Assembly (NCBI RefSeq): GCF_008727925.1
Contig: NZ_VTWT01000001.1
Location: 248,001-312,000, forward strand
DNA length: 64,000 nt
From: Adhaeribacter soli
GTDB taxonomy: Bacteria; Bacteroidota; Bacteroidia; Cytophagales; Hymenobacteraceae
Direction of reading: 5' to 3'
Positions 44,001-55,200 of the stretch are shown here, piece by piece. Every line of letters begins with the position of its first letter. Position 1 is the first letter of the stretch. A program made the position numbers and the translations under genes. Under the pieces are notes generated by a model, which saw only the letters and a list, made by a program, of their open reading frames with translations, was not told where the DNA came from and did not search any database.

Positions 44001-47000
44001 ATCTTGTACAGGCTGCTTTTTTTACTGTTAGCCGGCAACGTAATGGTAAAGGTATCGGAAACGGCCGTGGCTTTCGAGCCAACAATAATAGGATTCAGGA
44101 AATTGAAATTACCCGCCGAATCGCTAAGCTGTGCCTGCAGCACATTGGCCGCGTTAAACTGGCCAAAAATTTCGAAAGGCAGTTTGAACTGATTGCCGGC
44201 ACAGAATATACTTAAAGCCGGAGGAATCAGCACCACCGAACGAACGGAGTTGCTTTTCACGCAAATGGTAAAGTCGCCGTTGGTTATTTCCTGGTTATAA
44301 GCATACACTCGCACGTAATAGGTTCGCCCTACAATGGTTCCGGCAAATTTTATCACTTCATTTCCCCCGGCAATGGCCGTATCGCGGCACATTACCGAAT
44401 TTGGGGCGTTGCACGAGCCTGAAAGCAGTTCAGCTACCAGGTCGGCATCGCCGGCATTGGTTACGGTTATGGTATTTTCCGGACCTAAAGCAGTGAACTT
44501 GTACCACACATCTGTAGCCGCTGTTCCGCTGCAGCCTCTTAAAGATTCCGTGGCATTTAAAACAGTGCCGGCAACCGGATTGCAAACTGTATCTGCTGCC
44601 AGCGTAATTGCGTTCACGCAATGGTCATTAATTGGCGGCAAAGGTCTTTCCTGCACACAGATGCTGAAGTTGCCGCTGCCGTAACCCGGACCTTGATTGT
44701 ACACCCGCACAAAATAGGTCTGGCCTACGGTTAAGCCGTTCACATCCAGGTTTTCTGTTAAGCTTATGCCCGTATTATCGGTACAGGTTATAGGCGTTAT
44801 GCTGCCGCAGGTTCCGTTAAACAGTTCTACTACCGGGTCGAAGCCGATGGCACCTTTTACCTGCACCCGGTGGCTCTGGCTGGTAGCCGTAAATTTATAC
44901 CAGGCATTGTCGTCGGCGGTGCCGGAACAACCCTGTAAATTTGGTTCAGCAAAAGAGCCGGTAGTGGTGCCGTTCACCGCATTGCAAACGTTTGGCGCAT
45001 TAACCGGAAGCGTAACGGCTCCGCCGCAGGTGCTGTTGATTACTTCCGGAATGCTGGTAACACAAATGCTAAATTCCCCGCTTCCATTATTCCTGAACAG
45101 GTAATTGACTACCCGTAAATAATAAATCTGGCCGGGATTTAATTTATAAAAATTCTTCGTGAAAACCGTGTCCTCATTCCAATCCGGGCAACCCATCGAT
45201 TTCAGGGCGCCGCAGGTATCCTGGTACATTTCTACACCCGGCCGGAAAGTTGCAGTCGCGGAAGCTGAAATCGTAACGTTCCGGCTGGCTGGCGCGGTAA
45301 ATTTATACCAGACATCCTGGTCGGACATAGTGGTGTAGCAGGTCTTAGGAGTTGCAACGGCCATAGCTAAATTGCCCTTCACCGGCGTGCATACCGCATT
45401 AACCGGCAGTGAGATGGCGCCTGCACATTCATCGTTGGAAGGGTAAACAGCCGGTTCGATCAATAAGCGGAACGAACCACAAACCGGATCGTTCGGACCG
45501 GCCCATTTATCGACAACAATGTAATAATCTCCGTTGGTGGTAAAGGTAAAGTTCGCGCTGGCGGTAGTATCCGAGCCGGTGGTAAGTGGTAAATGGGCGG
45601 TTGTAAAAGGGCAAGCTTTATTAATCCTGATCACCTTCCAGCGTTCGGGGCCTGCTATGGTAATTTTGTAAGTAACCGGCGCATTGGCAATGCTCAGTTT
45701 GTAAACCATATCTTCCCCGAATCCATAATTGGAAGGAATTGCAGGATTGGTTCGGGAATCCAGGGTAAGAACACCATAATCGTTGCCTTTGCCGCAGGTG
45801 CTCTGCAGGCCGCTGTTAAAAGGAACAGCAGGAATAGGAACCGCATTGGCACAGGTAGAACCGGGAGGTTGCGGCGCTGCGCCGTCGGTAAGGCAAATAG
45901 TAAAATTGCCTGAAATTCCGAACCCTACCCGCTGCTCGAACACCATTATAAAGTAGGTTTGCCCCACTACCAGGTTGTTCGCATTTATTATTTTGGTTCC
46001 TGAAGGGTTAACTGAAGTTTCGCACTTAAAAGCGGTAAAATTGGTGCAGGTTCCGGTTAAAATGCTTACTCCCGGCCAATAACCGGCAGAGCCCTGAACG
46101 GTTATGGAATGATTTGTACTGGTGGCTACAAACTTATACCAGACATCATCATCGTTTTCATCGAAATAATAGTATGGTGAACTGCAGATACCGGCCCCGG
46201 GGTTTCTTCTTGCCCCGGCAGAGTTGCCGCTTACGGGCATACACACCGATCCGGAAGAAAGCAATATGGCGTTTGCACAGGCATCATTCACCGGCGGCGT
46301 TATCGGGTTTACGGTTAAATTAAATTCGCCGCATTCACCTGGATTAGCCTGGTTAATTTGTTCATAGTCTTCCACCACCACATAATAAGTGCCGTTGGCC
46401 GTAAAATTATAGACCTCACTAACGGTAGAATCCCGGTCCGCCGTTAAAGTTGACGGCTCACGATAATTAAATTCGAAATATTCTCCTTCTACACAGTTTG
46501 ATGGAGAGAAGGCCGGGCTTGGACAACCGGCATAAACACCTACTAATTTTTGAGTGCCTGTACTGGTAAGGGAAAGCTTATACATAGCCGGGGCGTTGGT
46601 AACCTCCATTTTAAAAACCAGGTCTCTAAATGGCTTATACCGTAACCTGCAGTTTCCATTATAATCGTTGTTGGCATTACAGGTGGTAAAAGTGCCGCTG
46701 TTAAAGGGGTAAGAATTTATCGGAATGGCATTGCTGCAAAGATCCCCCTGAACCGGAGCCTGCTCTTCCTGCACGTAAACCGTAAACTTATCGTAATAAA
46801 TACCCTGTTGTTGCTCAAAGACCCGGAAGTAGTAGGTATTGCCCGGTATCAGGTTGGAGGTATGGATCTCCCCCGTATTTGGCCAGAAAGTAGGGGTAGC
46901 GCAAACCAGCGAGTTCAGGCTTCCGCAGGTACCGTTATATAATTCCAGGCTGGGTATAAATGAAGACATTTCTGCAGCCTGCCCGTTTACGTCCAGGCCG

Positions 47001-48922
47001 GTTACTTTAATAAACTGGTAAGCCGAGGTAGCCGTAAATTTGAACCACACATCGTCGTTGGGGAAGGTATACCCTACAGAACCGGTACAAGCCGGCAAAG
47101 ACTGGGTAGCGCCGGAAGTGGTGGCGAATTGCGGCACCGGCGTGGCATTTACCGGCTGAACCGGCAAGGTTATAGCTCCGCTACATTCATCATTTTCAAT
47201 GTATTCGGTTACACAAATAGAAAACCTGCCGCTACCCCAGCTCGACCGGCTATCATACACGCGCAGGTAATACGTCTGGCCAATAATTAAGCTATCTGCA
47301 TTTATATCGTAGATTCCAACGCCAGAATAACTTGCCTCAAGATTGGAAAGATTGTTACAGGTGCCGGAAAATAATTGAACAACATCATCATAACTCCCCA
47401 TTGAGCCCGGCTCCAGAACAATTTTATGTTTCGTGCTTTTTGCAACAAAACTGAACCAGACATCATCGTCGGCTACTGTAGGCTTGTTTCTATTAACCGG
47501 GGGAAACGTAATTCCGGGCATTGATTGGGTGGCATAAGCCGAAGTGGCGTTGTAAGGTATGCAGGTTTTTCCTACGGTTAAGCTAATGGCATTTATGCAT
47601 TCGTCGTTTATCGGTGGTTTTGGAATGGGTAAAATGCTTAAATTAAAGTTGCCGCAGGCGCTGCCGCTCCCAAATTTATCGACCACGAAATAATAAGTGC
47701 CGTTGGAATTTAAGGTTATCGTACTGCTGTCGTTGCTTATCGGGCTGTCACCTACAAAGTTACCCGGAGCAACTGCAGGGGTAGGGCAATCCTGGAAAAC
47801 AGATACCGCATATCTTTCACCCGGGCTAACATTTTGGTCCAGCTTTACCAAATACGAAACCGGGGCATTGGTAACAACCAGCTTGTACACCATTTCTTCC
47901 CCCGTAATGACATAATTTAAAAAATTGCCCCGGTAAAAATCGCCTTTGCCGCAAGTAGTCTGCACCCCGCTGGTAAACGGAATGGCCGGAATATCAACCG
48001 CGTTCTCACAAAGCGCCCCGTCTGGCAGGGTCCGGTTTTTTACGCAAATGGTAAAGGGCTGACTGGTGGTGACATTGCCGGTAGTATATACCCGGATGAA
48101 ATAGGTTTTGCCCGGCACCAGCGGTGCCAATTCCATCGTATGACTTGAACCTATCGTAATCTTGCATTTCAAACTGGTCAAGCTATTGCAGCTGTTGCCG
48201 GAGAATGCTTCTACGGAAGCGCCGGATGATCCGGTGGTAACCACTGTCACGTCGTGGGCAAGCCCGGTGGCCGTAAATTTATACCAAACGTCTTTTGCGG
48301 TCCCGGAAAAGCCGCCGCAGGGTGGCAGGGATTGCGTAGCGTTCAGCAGGTTGCCGGAAACAGTCGAGCAGGTATTTCCCGGAAAGAGTTCTTCCGCTCC
48401 CTCGCAATAATCATTATTCGGATCCGAAACGCAGATGGTGAAAGTGGAAGTTCCGGCACCGGCTTTGTAATGATAAACCCGCACATAATAGGTGTTCCCG
48501 ATAATCAGGTTGGCGGGCTGCGCGGTTTCGGCTTGTCCGTTCGAAGCTACATCGGTACAAACCAGGGAATTCAGGTTGCCGCAACTGCCGGAAAATACTT
48601 CCAGCACCGCATCGTAACCGGCGCTGGGGGTAACTTTTACGGCGTGCTGTTTTCGGGTAGCCACAAATTTAAACCAGACATCATCGTCGGCCACCCCGCC
48701 GGTGCCGCAAGCCAGCATCGATTGGGTGGCGCCGACAGAGCCGCCGCTTACCGGGGTGCAGGCCTGGTTGGGTGTTATTAAAAAAGCCCCGGAGCAGTTG
48801 TCGTTGGCCGGCACGGCCTGAGCTGCTGCCTTCATTGAAAAAATTAAAGGTATAAGGAATACCAGTAAAATGCTCTGCCAATATTTGTACTTTTTTCCAG
48901 TGAGGGGTAGCGCTTTTTTCAT
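41093..48922 (-). CDS. Giant T9SS-secreted repeat protein, paralogue 1
   Basis: About 2,609 residues from ATG 48920-48922 (an in-frame ATG 12 codons up is less likely). It has a signal peptide (SILLVFLIPLIFSMKAAAQ), then from about 40 to 1,560 eleven modules: eight of the NDxCxxAxxL...C...DDVWYKFxA...GxTYxxRVY type (pre-peptidase C-terminal-like beta sandwiches of about 130 residues) and three shorter ones starting GxxCxNAxxIPxxPF. After a link region come Ig-like pairs (SVCADRLPMQLS, DTTICAGSSVTLG, GYTYQWSPGTFLDNP) at about 1,750-2,450: four pairs and one single. It ends in a Por secretion tail (EGFRLYPNPSAGKTKLEF). It should be exported by T9SS and sit on or leave the surface. No enzyme motif is seen; adhesion is a guess. 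Confidence 0.85.
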   Translation of the reverse strand: MKKALPLTGKKYKYWQSILLVFLIPLIFSMKAAAQAVPANDNCSGAFLITPNQACTPVSGGSVGATQSMLACGTGGVADDDVWFKFVATRKQHAVKVTPSAGYDAVLEVFSGSCGNLNSLVCTDVASNGQAETAQPANLIIGNTYYVRVYHYKAGAGTSTFTICVSDPNNDYCEGAEELFPGNTCSTVSGNLLNATQSLPPCGGFSGTAKDVWYKFTATGLAHDVTVVTTGSSGASVEAFSGNSCNSLTSLKCKITIGSSHTMELAPLVPGKTYFIRVYTTGNVTTSQPFTICVKNRTLPDGALCENAVDIPAIPFTSGVQTTCGKGDFYRGNFLNYVITGEEMVYKLVVTNAPVSYLVKLDQNVSPGERYAVSVFQDCPTPAVAPGNFVGDSPISNDSSTITLNSNGTYYFVVDKFGSGSACGNFNLSILPIPKPPINDECINAISLTVGKTCIPYNATSAYATQSMPGITFPPVNRNKPTVADDDVWFSFVAKSTKHKIVLEPGSMGSYDDVVQLFSGTCNNLSNLEASYSGVGIYDINADSLIIGQTYYLRVYDSRSSWGSGRFSICVTEYIENDECSGAITLPVQPVNATPVPQFATTSGATQSLPACTGSVGYTFPNDDVWFKFTATSAYQFIKVTGLDVNGQAAEMSSFIPSLELYNGTCGSLNSLVCATPTFWPNTGEIHTSNLIPGNTYYFRVFEQQQGIYYDKFTVYVQEEQAPVQGDLCSNAIPINSYPFNSGTFTTCNANNDYNGNCRLRYKPFRDLVFKMEVTNAPAMYKLSLTSTGTQKLVGVYAGCPSPAFSPSNCVEGEYFEFNYREPSTLTADRDSTVSEVYNFTANGTYYVVVEDYEQINQANPGECGEFNLTVNPITPPVNDACANAILLSSGSVCMPVSGNSAGARRNPGAGICSSPYYYFDENDDDVWYKFVATSTNHSITVQGSAGYWPGVSILTGTCTNFTAFKCETSVNPSGTKIINANNLVVGQTYFIMVFEQRVGFGISGNFTICLTDGAAPQPPGSTCANAVPIPAVPFNSGLQSTCGKGNDYGVLTLDSRTNPAIPSNYGFGEDMVYKLSIANAPVTYKITIAGPERWKVIRINKACPFTTAHLPLTTGSDTTASANFTFTTNGDYYIVVDKWAGPNDPVCGSFRLLIEPAVYPSNDECAGAISLPVNAVCTPVKGNLAMAVATPKTCYTTMSDQDVWYKFTAPASRNVTISASATATFRPGVEMYQDTCGALKSMGCPDWNEDTVFTKNFYKLNPGQIYYLRVVNYLFRNNGSGEFSICVTSIPEVINSTCGGAVTLPVNAPNVCNAVNGTTTGSFAEPNLQGCSGTADDNAWYKFTATSQSHRVQVKGAIGFDPVVELFNGTCGSITPITCTDNTGISLTENLDVNGLTVGQTYFVRVYNQGPGYGSGNFSICVQERPLPPINDHCVNAITLAADTVCNPVAGTVLNATESLRGCSGTAATDVWYKFTALGPENTITVTNAGDADLVAELLSGSCNAPNSVMCRDTAIAGGNEVIKFAGTIVGRTYYVRVYAYNQEITNGDFTICVKSNSVRSVVLIPPALSIFCAGNQFKLPFEIFGQFNAANVLQAQLSDSAGNFNFLNPIIVGSKATAVSDTFTITLPANSKKSSLYKIRVIATSPAYTSPVTMPLSVNAIPNPPQFVKPPEYCHGETIAPLRATGSNLRWYADAQLKQLVHSGITFTPPQLTDTTNYYLTQTTTGCESLPAILKVIVKPRPNTFFAGLDSVYCASTQSITLTPAVAGGTFSGGLVFGNTFIPALSGNHTITYTLTQNGCTATETRKVKVMPSPPALTGGNQTICSGSSVQIGMTPNAGFSYAWTPVAGLSNPLIANPVFTGINPNAQNDTVVKVLHVTDLVNGCTSTSYLKIVVKGVAPITLPASQSVCADRLPMQLSASPAGGTWTGNGIIATGLFDPFMAGLGRHKLVYNIQQNGCTRSDSTFITVTPTPLASAGRDTTICAGSSVTLGVPAVAGYTYQWSPGTFLDNPAAAQPVFTNSNLTSPATFVKTLTVTNTSTGCTSTSQVQITVNPLPVVNAGPDASLCANAGIYQLNGRPLGGTWTGSAGISGTAFDPAAATPGINRLAYTFNLNGCSVTDSVKLTVLPAPAAFAGHDTLVCSGEPVALGTSGVPGFSYRWSPAAGLTSPFISNPTFTQSNHTVQADTLLKVLTKTNLATNCSSTDTVQIIVKPVPVVSAGANASVCANSGLYQLTPTPAGGTWSGSPHVSGNTFDPLTAGAGLHKLVYTFTSNGCTVKDSIEITVKPTPVASAGSDQIMCSGETITLGSSPTPGYGYIWSPANGLSNSQLSNPTFIFTNFNPLADTLIKVLTVTDFATGCSSTHSVRIIVKPNPVIAAVKDTTVCISESMLTLRGSPAGGTWSGSNALTGNNFNLTAAGAGKHPLVYTYTMNGCLASASTTVTILAAPAKPVINLINLDSLGSSVNGTAYQWLLNGKALTANAPGIKPKEYGMYQVIVWNALCISDTSAAYNYQPASLPEQPEGFRLYPNPSAGKTKLEFRQQGTHAVNLTIFDSIGRPFYKKRLLANAQGIINEELQLRSLRNGIYLLQLTDGSKTWIKKLVIEK

Positions 48923-49227
48923 GCTTCGTGTTTTGCGTTTGCAGAAAGAGTTTCTCAAAATAGCAGACAGCGGGAATTGCTAAACGGTTGTATGGCGTTC
49001 CTGAAAAATTATTTAACCATTCATAAAAGAAAATACTTTATTTTCCAGCTTTGGCTGTAAAACCATACCGTTTAGGTTCTCGGCGAACATTTACGAACCC
49101 GGACTTTTTATTTGCAATTTTATTTTCTGACCAGTGAAAACTTCATGTTGATTTTAGAGCCTGCAAAGTCTAAAAGAGCTGCTCACTGATAAAGAAAGCA
49201 GTCCATTAGATTTTAATTCAGGTACAA
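48923..49227. other. Gap between the giant genes
   Basis: The 5' part near 48950-49000 shares GCCATACAACC and TGTCTGCT...TTTTGAGA (minus strand) with the region upstream of the second giant gene (57560-57620), so a common promoter came with the duplication. The last bases before 49228 repeat the ATTCAGGTACAATTATTTTT seen at 41080. No gene. Confidence 0.5.
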
Positions 49228-52200
49228 TTATTTTTCAATCACTAACTTCTTAATCCAGGTTTTGCTGCCGTCGGTTAATTGCAGCAGGTAGATCCCGTTT
49301 CGCAAGCTTCTTAATTGCAGTTCTTCGTTAATGATCCCTTGGGCATTTGCCAGTAAGCGTTTCTTGTAGAAAGGCCGGCCAATGGAATCAAAGATCGTCA
49401 GGTTAACGGCCTGGGTTCCCGGCTGCCGGAATTCCAGCTTGGTTTTACCAGCCGAAGGGTTCGGGTAAAGCCTGAAGCCTTCCGGTTGTAGGGGTAGGTC
49501 AACGGGCTGGTAATGATAAGCGGCAGATGTATCGGAAATACATAAGGCATTCCAGACTATTACCCGGTACATGCCATATTCTTTCGGTTTTATTCCCGGC
49601 GCATTGGCAGTTAAAGCCTTGCCGTTCAACAGCCACTGGTAAGTTGTACCGGTTACCGAACTTCCCAGGCTGTCCAGGTTTATCAGGTTGATAACCGGTT
49701 TAGCCGGTACTGCCTGAATGGTAACGGTAGTAGTTGTCGAAGCCGGGCAGCCGTTCTGGTTAAAAGTATAAACCAGCGGATGTTTACCCGCACCGGCAGC
49801 CGTTAAGTTAAAGCTGTTGCCATTCAAAGCATTGCTTCCCGACCAGGTACCGCCAGACGGCGATCCGCTTAGCGTCAGCATCCCGGCCGAAATACAAACG
49901 GTAGTGTCTTTTACCGCTGCAATTACCGGGTTCGGTTTTACGATTATCCTAACCGAATCGGTACTGGAGCAGCCGGTGGCAAAATCGGTAACCCTTAACA
50001 CTTTAATCAGAGTATCTGCCAGTGGATTGAAGTTGGTATGCGTAAAGGTTGGGTTCGAAAGCTGGTTGTTGCTCAAGCCTGTTGCCGGTGACCAAATATA
50101 GCCATAACCCGGAGTTGGTGAACTGCCTAATGTAATGGTTGCGCCGGAACATATAATCTGGTCAGAGCCGGCCAAAGCTACCGGAGTTGGTTTAACCATA
50201 ATTTCGATTGAATCTTTCACCGTGCAGCCATTACTGATGAAGGTATAAACCAGCTTATGTAATCCGGCTCCGGCTGTTAAAGGATCGAACGTATTTCCGG
50301 TCACGTGCGGACTACCGTTCCAGGTGCCACCAGCAGGCGTTGGTGTAAGCTGATAGAGCCCGGAGTTCGCGCAAACAGAAGCATTAGCTCCGGCCGAAAC
50401 TACCGGTACCGGTTTCACAATGATTTGTACAGTATCGGTGCTGCTGCAATTGGTAGCCAGGTTCGTTACGGTAAGCACTTTAATTACGGTATCTGCCTGA
50501 ACGGTATGATTTGATTGGGTAAAAGTCGGGTTGGAAATATTCACATTGTTCAGGCCGTTTGCTGGTAACCAGCTGTAAGAAAAGCCGGGTAACCCTGCTG
50601 AACCAAGCTGAATTGTTTCCCCGGAGCAAATTGTGGCATCGGCGCCAGCATTTGCCACCGGTGCAGGCCGGACTGTAACGAGCAGAGAATCGGTAACGGT
50701 ACAGCCATTCGCCGAAAAAGTATAAGCTAAGTGGTGAAGCCCAATAGTTGCCACAGCCGGGTCAAAAACGGAACCGTTTACCGCCGGGCTGCCGGACCAG
50801 CTGCCGCCTGATGGCGTTGGAGCTAACGGAACAGGACCTGCATTCGAGCAAACCGTTAGGTCACTTCCCGCCGAAACTACCGGCATCGGTTTTACAATGA
50901 TGGTAACCGAATCGCGGCTTATGCAACCGGTAGCAAAATTGGTAGCCGTCAGCACTTTCACAAGCGTATCGTTCTGAACGGTATGGTTAGGCAATGAAAA
51001 AGCAGGGTTGGAAATAAACGGATTGCTTAAACCGGTTACCGGCGACCATTGGTAAGCAACTCCCGAAACCGGGGCAGTTCCTAATGCAATTCCTTCACCG
51101 GAACAGATCGTTGAATCTTTTCCGGCAAAGGCCATTGGTGCAGCCAATACCGTAATATTCACCGAATCCGTAACCGCGCACCCATTCAGATCAAACGTGT
51201 AAGCCAACCTGTTTATCCCGACAGGGGCCATAGCCGGATCGAAAGCAGTACCTGAAATGCTGGCGCTTCCGGTCCAGGTTCCGCCTAAAGGCCTGCCGTT
51301 CAGCTGGTAAATTCCTGCATTGGCGCAAAGCGAAACATCGGGTCCGGCATTTACCACTGGCAACGGATTTACCGTGATCTGTACCTGGCTGGTAGATGTA
51401 CAACCGGTGGAAGTGTTCGTTACGGTCAGAGTTTTTACAAACGTAGTTGGAATGCTAACAGCAATAGACTGGAATACCGGTTGGGCCGCCGCTGGGTTAT
51501 CGAGGAAGGTTCCCGGCGACCATTGGTAAGCATAGCCTGCAACCACCGGAACTCCCAAAGTAACCGAATTGCCTGCACAAATGGTGGTATCGCGGCCTGC
51601 ACGGGCCAACGGCGTAGGAGTAACAGTTACAAAGGTAGAATCGGAGCGGGTACAGCCATTTTGCTGAATGGTATAGATCAATTTATGTCTGCCTAAACCT
51701 GCCATGAACGGATCGAACAAACCAGTGGCGCTTATTCCGTTTCCTGACCAGTTACCGCCCACCGGACTGGTAGAAAGCTGCATCGGTAACCTATCGGCGC
51801 AAACCGACTGGCTGGCAGGAAGCGTGATCGGGGCAACGCCTTTCACTACTATTTTCAGGTAACTGGTACTGGTACAGCCATTCACCAGGTCGGTTACGTG
51901 CAGCACTTTTACCACCGTATCGTTCTGGGCATTCGGGTTTACACCGGTAAACACCGGATTGGCGATAAGCGGATTACTTAAACCGGCAACCGGGGTCCAG
52001 GCGTAGCTGAAGCCGGCACTCGGCGTCATCCCGATCTGCACCGAACTGCCGGAACAAATTGTCTGGTTCCCGCCGGTCAGGGCAGGGGGTGAAGGTTTCA
52101 CTTTCACTTTCCGGGTTTCGGTAGCGGTACAACCATTCTGGGTTAAAGTGTAAGTAATGGTGTGGTTGCCCGAAAGTGCCGGTATAAACGTATTTCCGAA

Positions 52201-55200
52201 AACCAGTCCTCCGGAGAACGTGCCCCCGGCTACCGTAGGGGTAAGGGTGATGGGTTGGGTAGAAGCACAGTAAACACTATCTAAACCGGCAAAAAAAGTG
52301 TTCGGCCGCGGCTTCACAATTACTTTTATTATAGCTGGCAAGCTTTCGCAACCGGTAGTGGTCTGAGTAAGGTAATAGGTAGTGGTATCGGTGAGTTGCG
52401 GCGGCGTAAATGTAAGGCCCGAATGCAGCAGTTGGTTTAATTGCGCATCGGCGTACCACCGAATATTGGAACCCGTAGCCCGGAGCGGAGCAATGGTTTC
52501 TCCCAGACAATATTCCGGCGGCGCAACATAACTAGGGGCATTCGGGATGGCATTTATCGTGACCGGAACCTGTACCGGACTGGTATAAGCCGGCGAAGTA
52601 CCTATGATCCGGATCTTATACAGGCTGCTTTTCTTACTATTAGCCGGCAACGTTATATCCAGGGTATCGGAAACTGCCGTAGCAATGCTTCCAACTATTA
52701 CCGGAGAGGAACTGAAATTACCGGCTGAGTCGCTGAGTTGTGCCTGGAACGTATTGGCAAAAGTAAACAACCCGAAAACCTGGAAAGGCAACCTGAATTT
52801 CTCGCCGGCGCAGAATACACTCAGGGCTGGAGCAACCGGAATAACCGACCGCACCGAATTCGTTTTCACGCAGATCGTAAAATCACCGTTCGTAATGGCC
52901 TGGTTGTACGCATACACCCGTACATAATAAGTATTCCCTACGGTAGCCCCCGCAAACTTAATTATTTCATTGCCGCTGGCAACAGCAGTATCGCGGCACA
53001 TAACGGAATTTGGTGCCGAACAAGAATTGGAGAGCAACTCAGTTACCAGGTCGGCGTCGCCGGTATTCGTTACGGTTATGGTATTTTCCGGACCCAGGGC
53101 CGTGAATTTGTACCACACATCCGTAGCCGCCGTGCCGCTGCAACCTCTTAAAGATTCCGTAGCATTTAAAACAGTACCGGTAACCGGGTTACAAATAGTA
53201 TCTGCCGCTAAGGTTATAGCGTTCACGCATTGGTCGTTGATGGGCGGAAGTGGCCTTTCCTGCACGCAGATACTGAAGTTGCCACTGCCGTATTCCGGTA
53301 ACTGGTGATACACCCGTACGAAATAGGTCTGGCCGATGGTTAAGCCGTTAACATCCAGGTTCTCCGTTAAGCCCACTGTCGTATTATCTGCACAAGCTAC
53401 CGGCGTAAAGGTACCGCAGGAACCGGTAAACATTTCCACTACCGGGTCGAAGCCGATGGCACCTTTTACCTGCACCCGGTGGTTAGCCTGGGTTGCCGTA
53501 AATTTATACCAGGCATTGTCGTCGGCGGTGCCGGAACAGCCCTGTAAACCCGGTTCGGCAAAAGAACCGGTGGTGGTGCCATTCACCGCATTGCAAACAT
53601 TCGGGGCATTAACCGGAAGCGTAACGGCCCCGGAACAAATGCTGTTGGCCACGATTGGATAATCGGTTACGCAAACTTCAAAATCAGGATCCCGGGTTAT
53701 ATACGTTGCGTTATTCAAAACCCTGAAATAATACGTTTGGCCGGGTACAAGCTTAAAGTAATTCAGGGTAAGGGTGCTATCCATATTCCAATCCGGGCAA
53801 CCCATCGATCTTAAGGCGCCACAGGTATCCTGGAACATTTCTATCTGGGGCTGGATGCTGGTTTTAGCCGATACAGAAATACGAACGTTTCGGGAAGCCG
53901 GGGCGATGAATTTATACCAGGCATCCTTATACCGGTCAAAGGAACCACAATAGGTAGGCTTAGAGACCGTTGCCAGCGCCAGGCTGCCTCTGGTAGGAGA
54001 ACAGGTGGTAGTTACCGGCAGCAGAATAGCCCCACTACATTCATCATTCGGAAAATAAACGGGCTGATCGATCTTAATGCGGAATACATCACAAACCGGA
54101 TCATTTGGAGCTGCCCATTTATCGGTAATAATGTAATAAGTGCCGTTTCTGGTAAAAGTATAATTGGCATTTGCCGAAGTATCGGGGCCGGTTGCCAGGG
54201 CATCGAAAACGCCGTTAAAAAGATCGATCGGGCAGGCGTCGTAGATCCGCATAACCTTCCAGCCGGTAGGAGAAGAAAGCGTGAAATTATAAGTTACCGG
54301 GGCATTCGTAATAGTAAATTTGAAGACCATATCTTCTCCGTAACCATAAAAACCAGGTTGCCCCTGATAACTGCTTACTAAAGAACCGAAGAACCCATAG
54401 TTGTTTCCTTTGCCGCAGGTAGTTTGCAGGCCGCTGTTATACGGGAGGCTCGGAATGTTGACCGCATTTTCACAAACTGATCCCATCGGGCGGGGTGCCC
54501 CATCCGTAACGCAAATGGTAAAGTTGCCGGTGGTGCCATAACCTGGTCGTTGGTCGAATACGTTTACATGATAAGTGGTACCTGGAACGAGGTTTTCCGC
54601 CTGAATGATCCGCGTTCCTCCCGGGTTAAATCCCGGATCGCAATAAAGCGGCGTTAAACCAGTACAACTTCCCCGATACAATTGCCCCCCTGCCCAGAAT
54701 CCGCCACCCGTTCCTTTAATGGTAATGGTATGGGAGGGGCTGGTAGCTACAAACTTATACCAAACATCATCGTCGGTAAAACCAGGCCTCACCGAACCAC
54801 AGGTTACGGAACCCGGAAGATTACTGGCCCCGGCGGTGGTACCAAAAACCGGGGTGCAACCCGCTCCGGTTTGCAATAGAACAGCGTTGGCACAGTTATC
54901 ATTTACCGGAGCAGATACTGGCGTTACCTTAAGGTTAAAGGTGCCGCAGGTACCCGTTGCATTAGAGGCAAAATCTTTAGAGTCTTCAACCACAATATAA
55001 TAATTGCCGTTCTGGGTAAAGGCAAAGATCTCATGAATAATAGAATCATTGTCACTCAGGTTCGTTATAGCAGCGTACTTCGATCCTTGAAAATACCTTC
55101 CGGAAAAGCAATTGCCGCGTGGTGCCGACGGGTTGGGGCAACCGGAAAATACCGCCAGGCTTTTTACGGTACTTTGGCTGGAAAGCGAAATTTGATAAGA

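Noticed and set aside
44766-45104. Open frames on the plus strand inside the giant genes
   Set aside because: They repeat at matching places in both paralogues and only mirror the antisense of the repeated domains.
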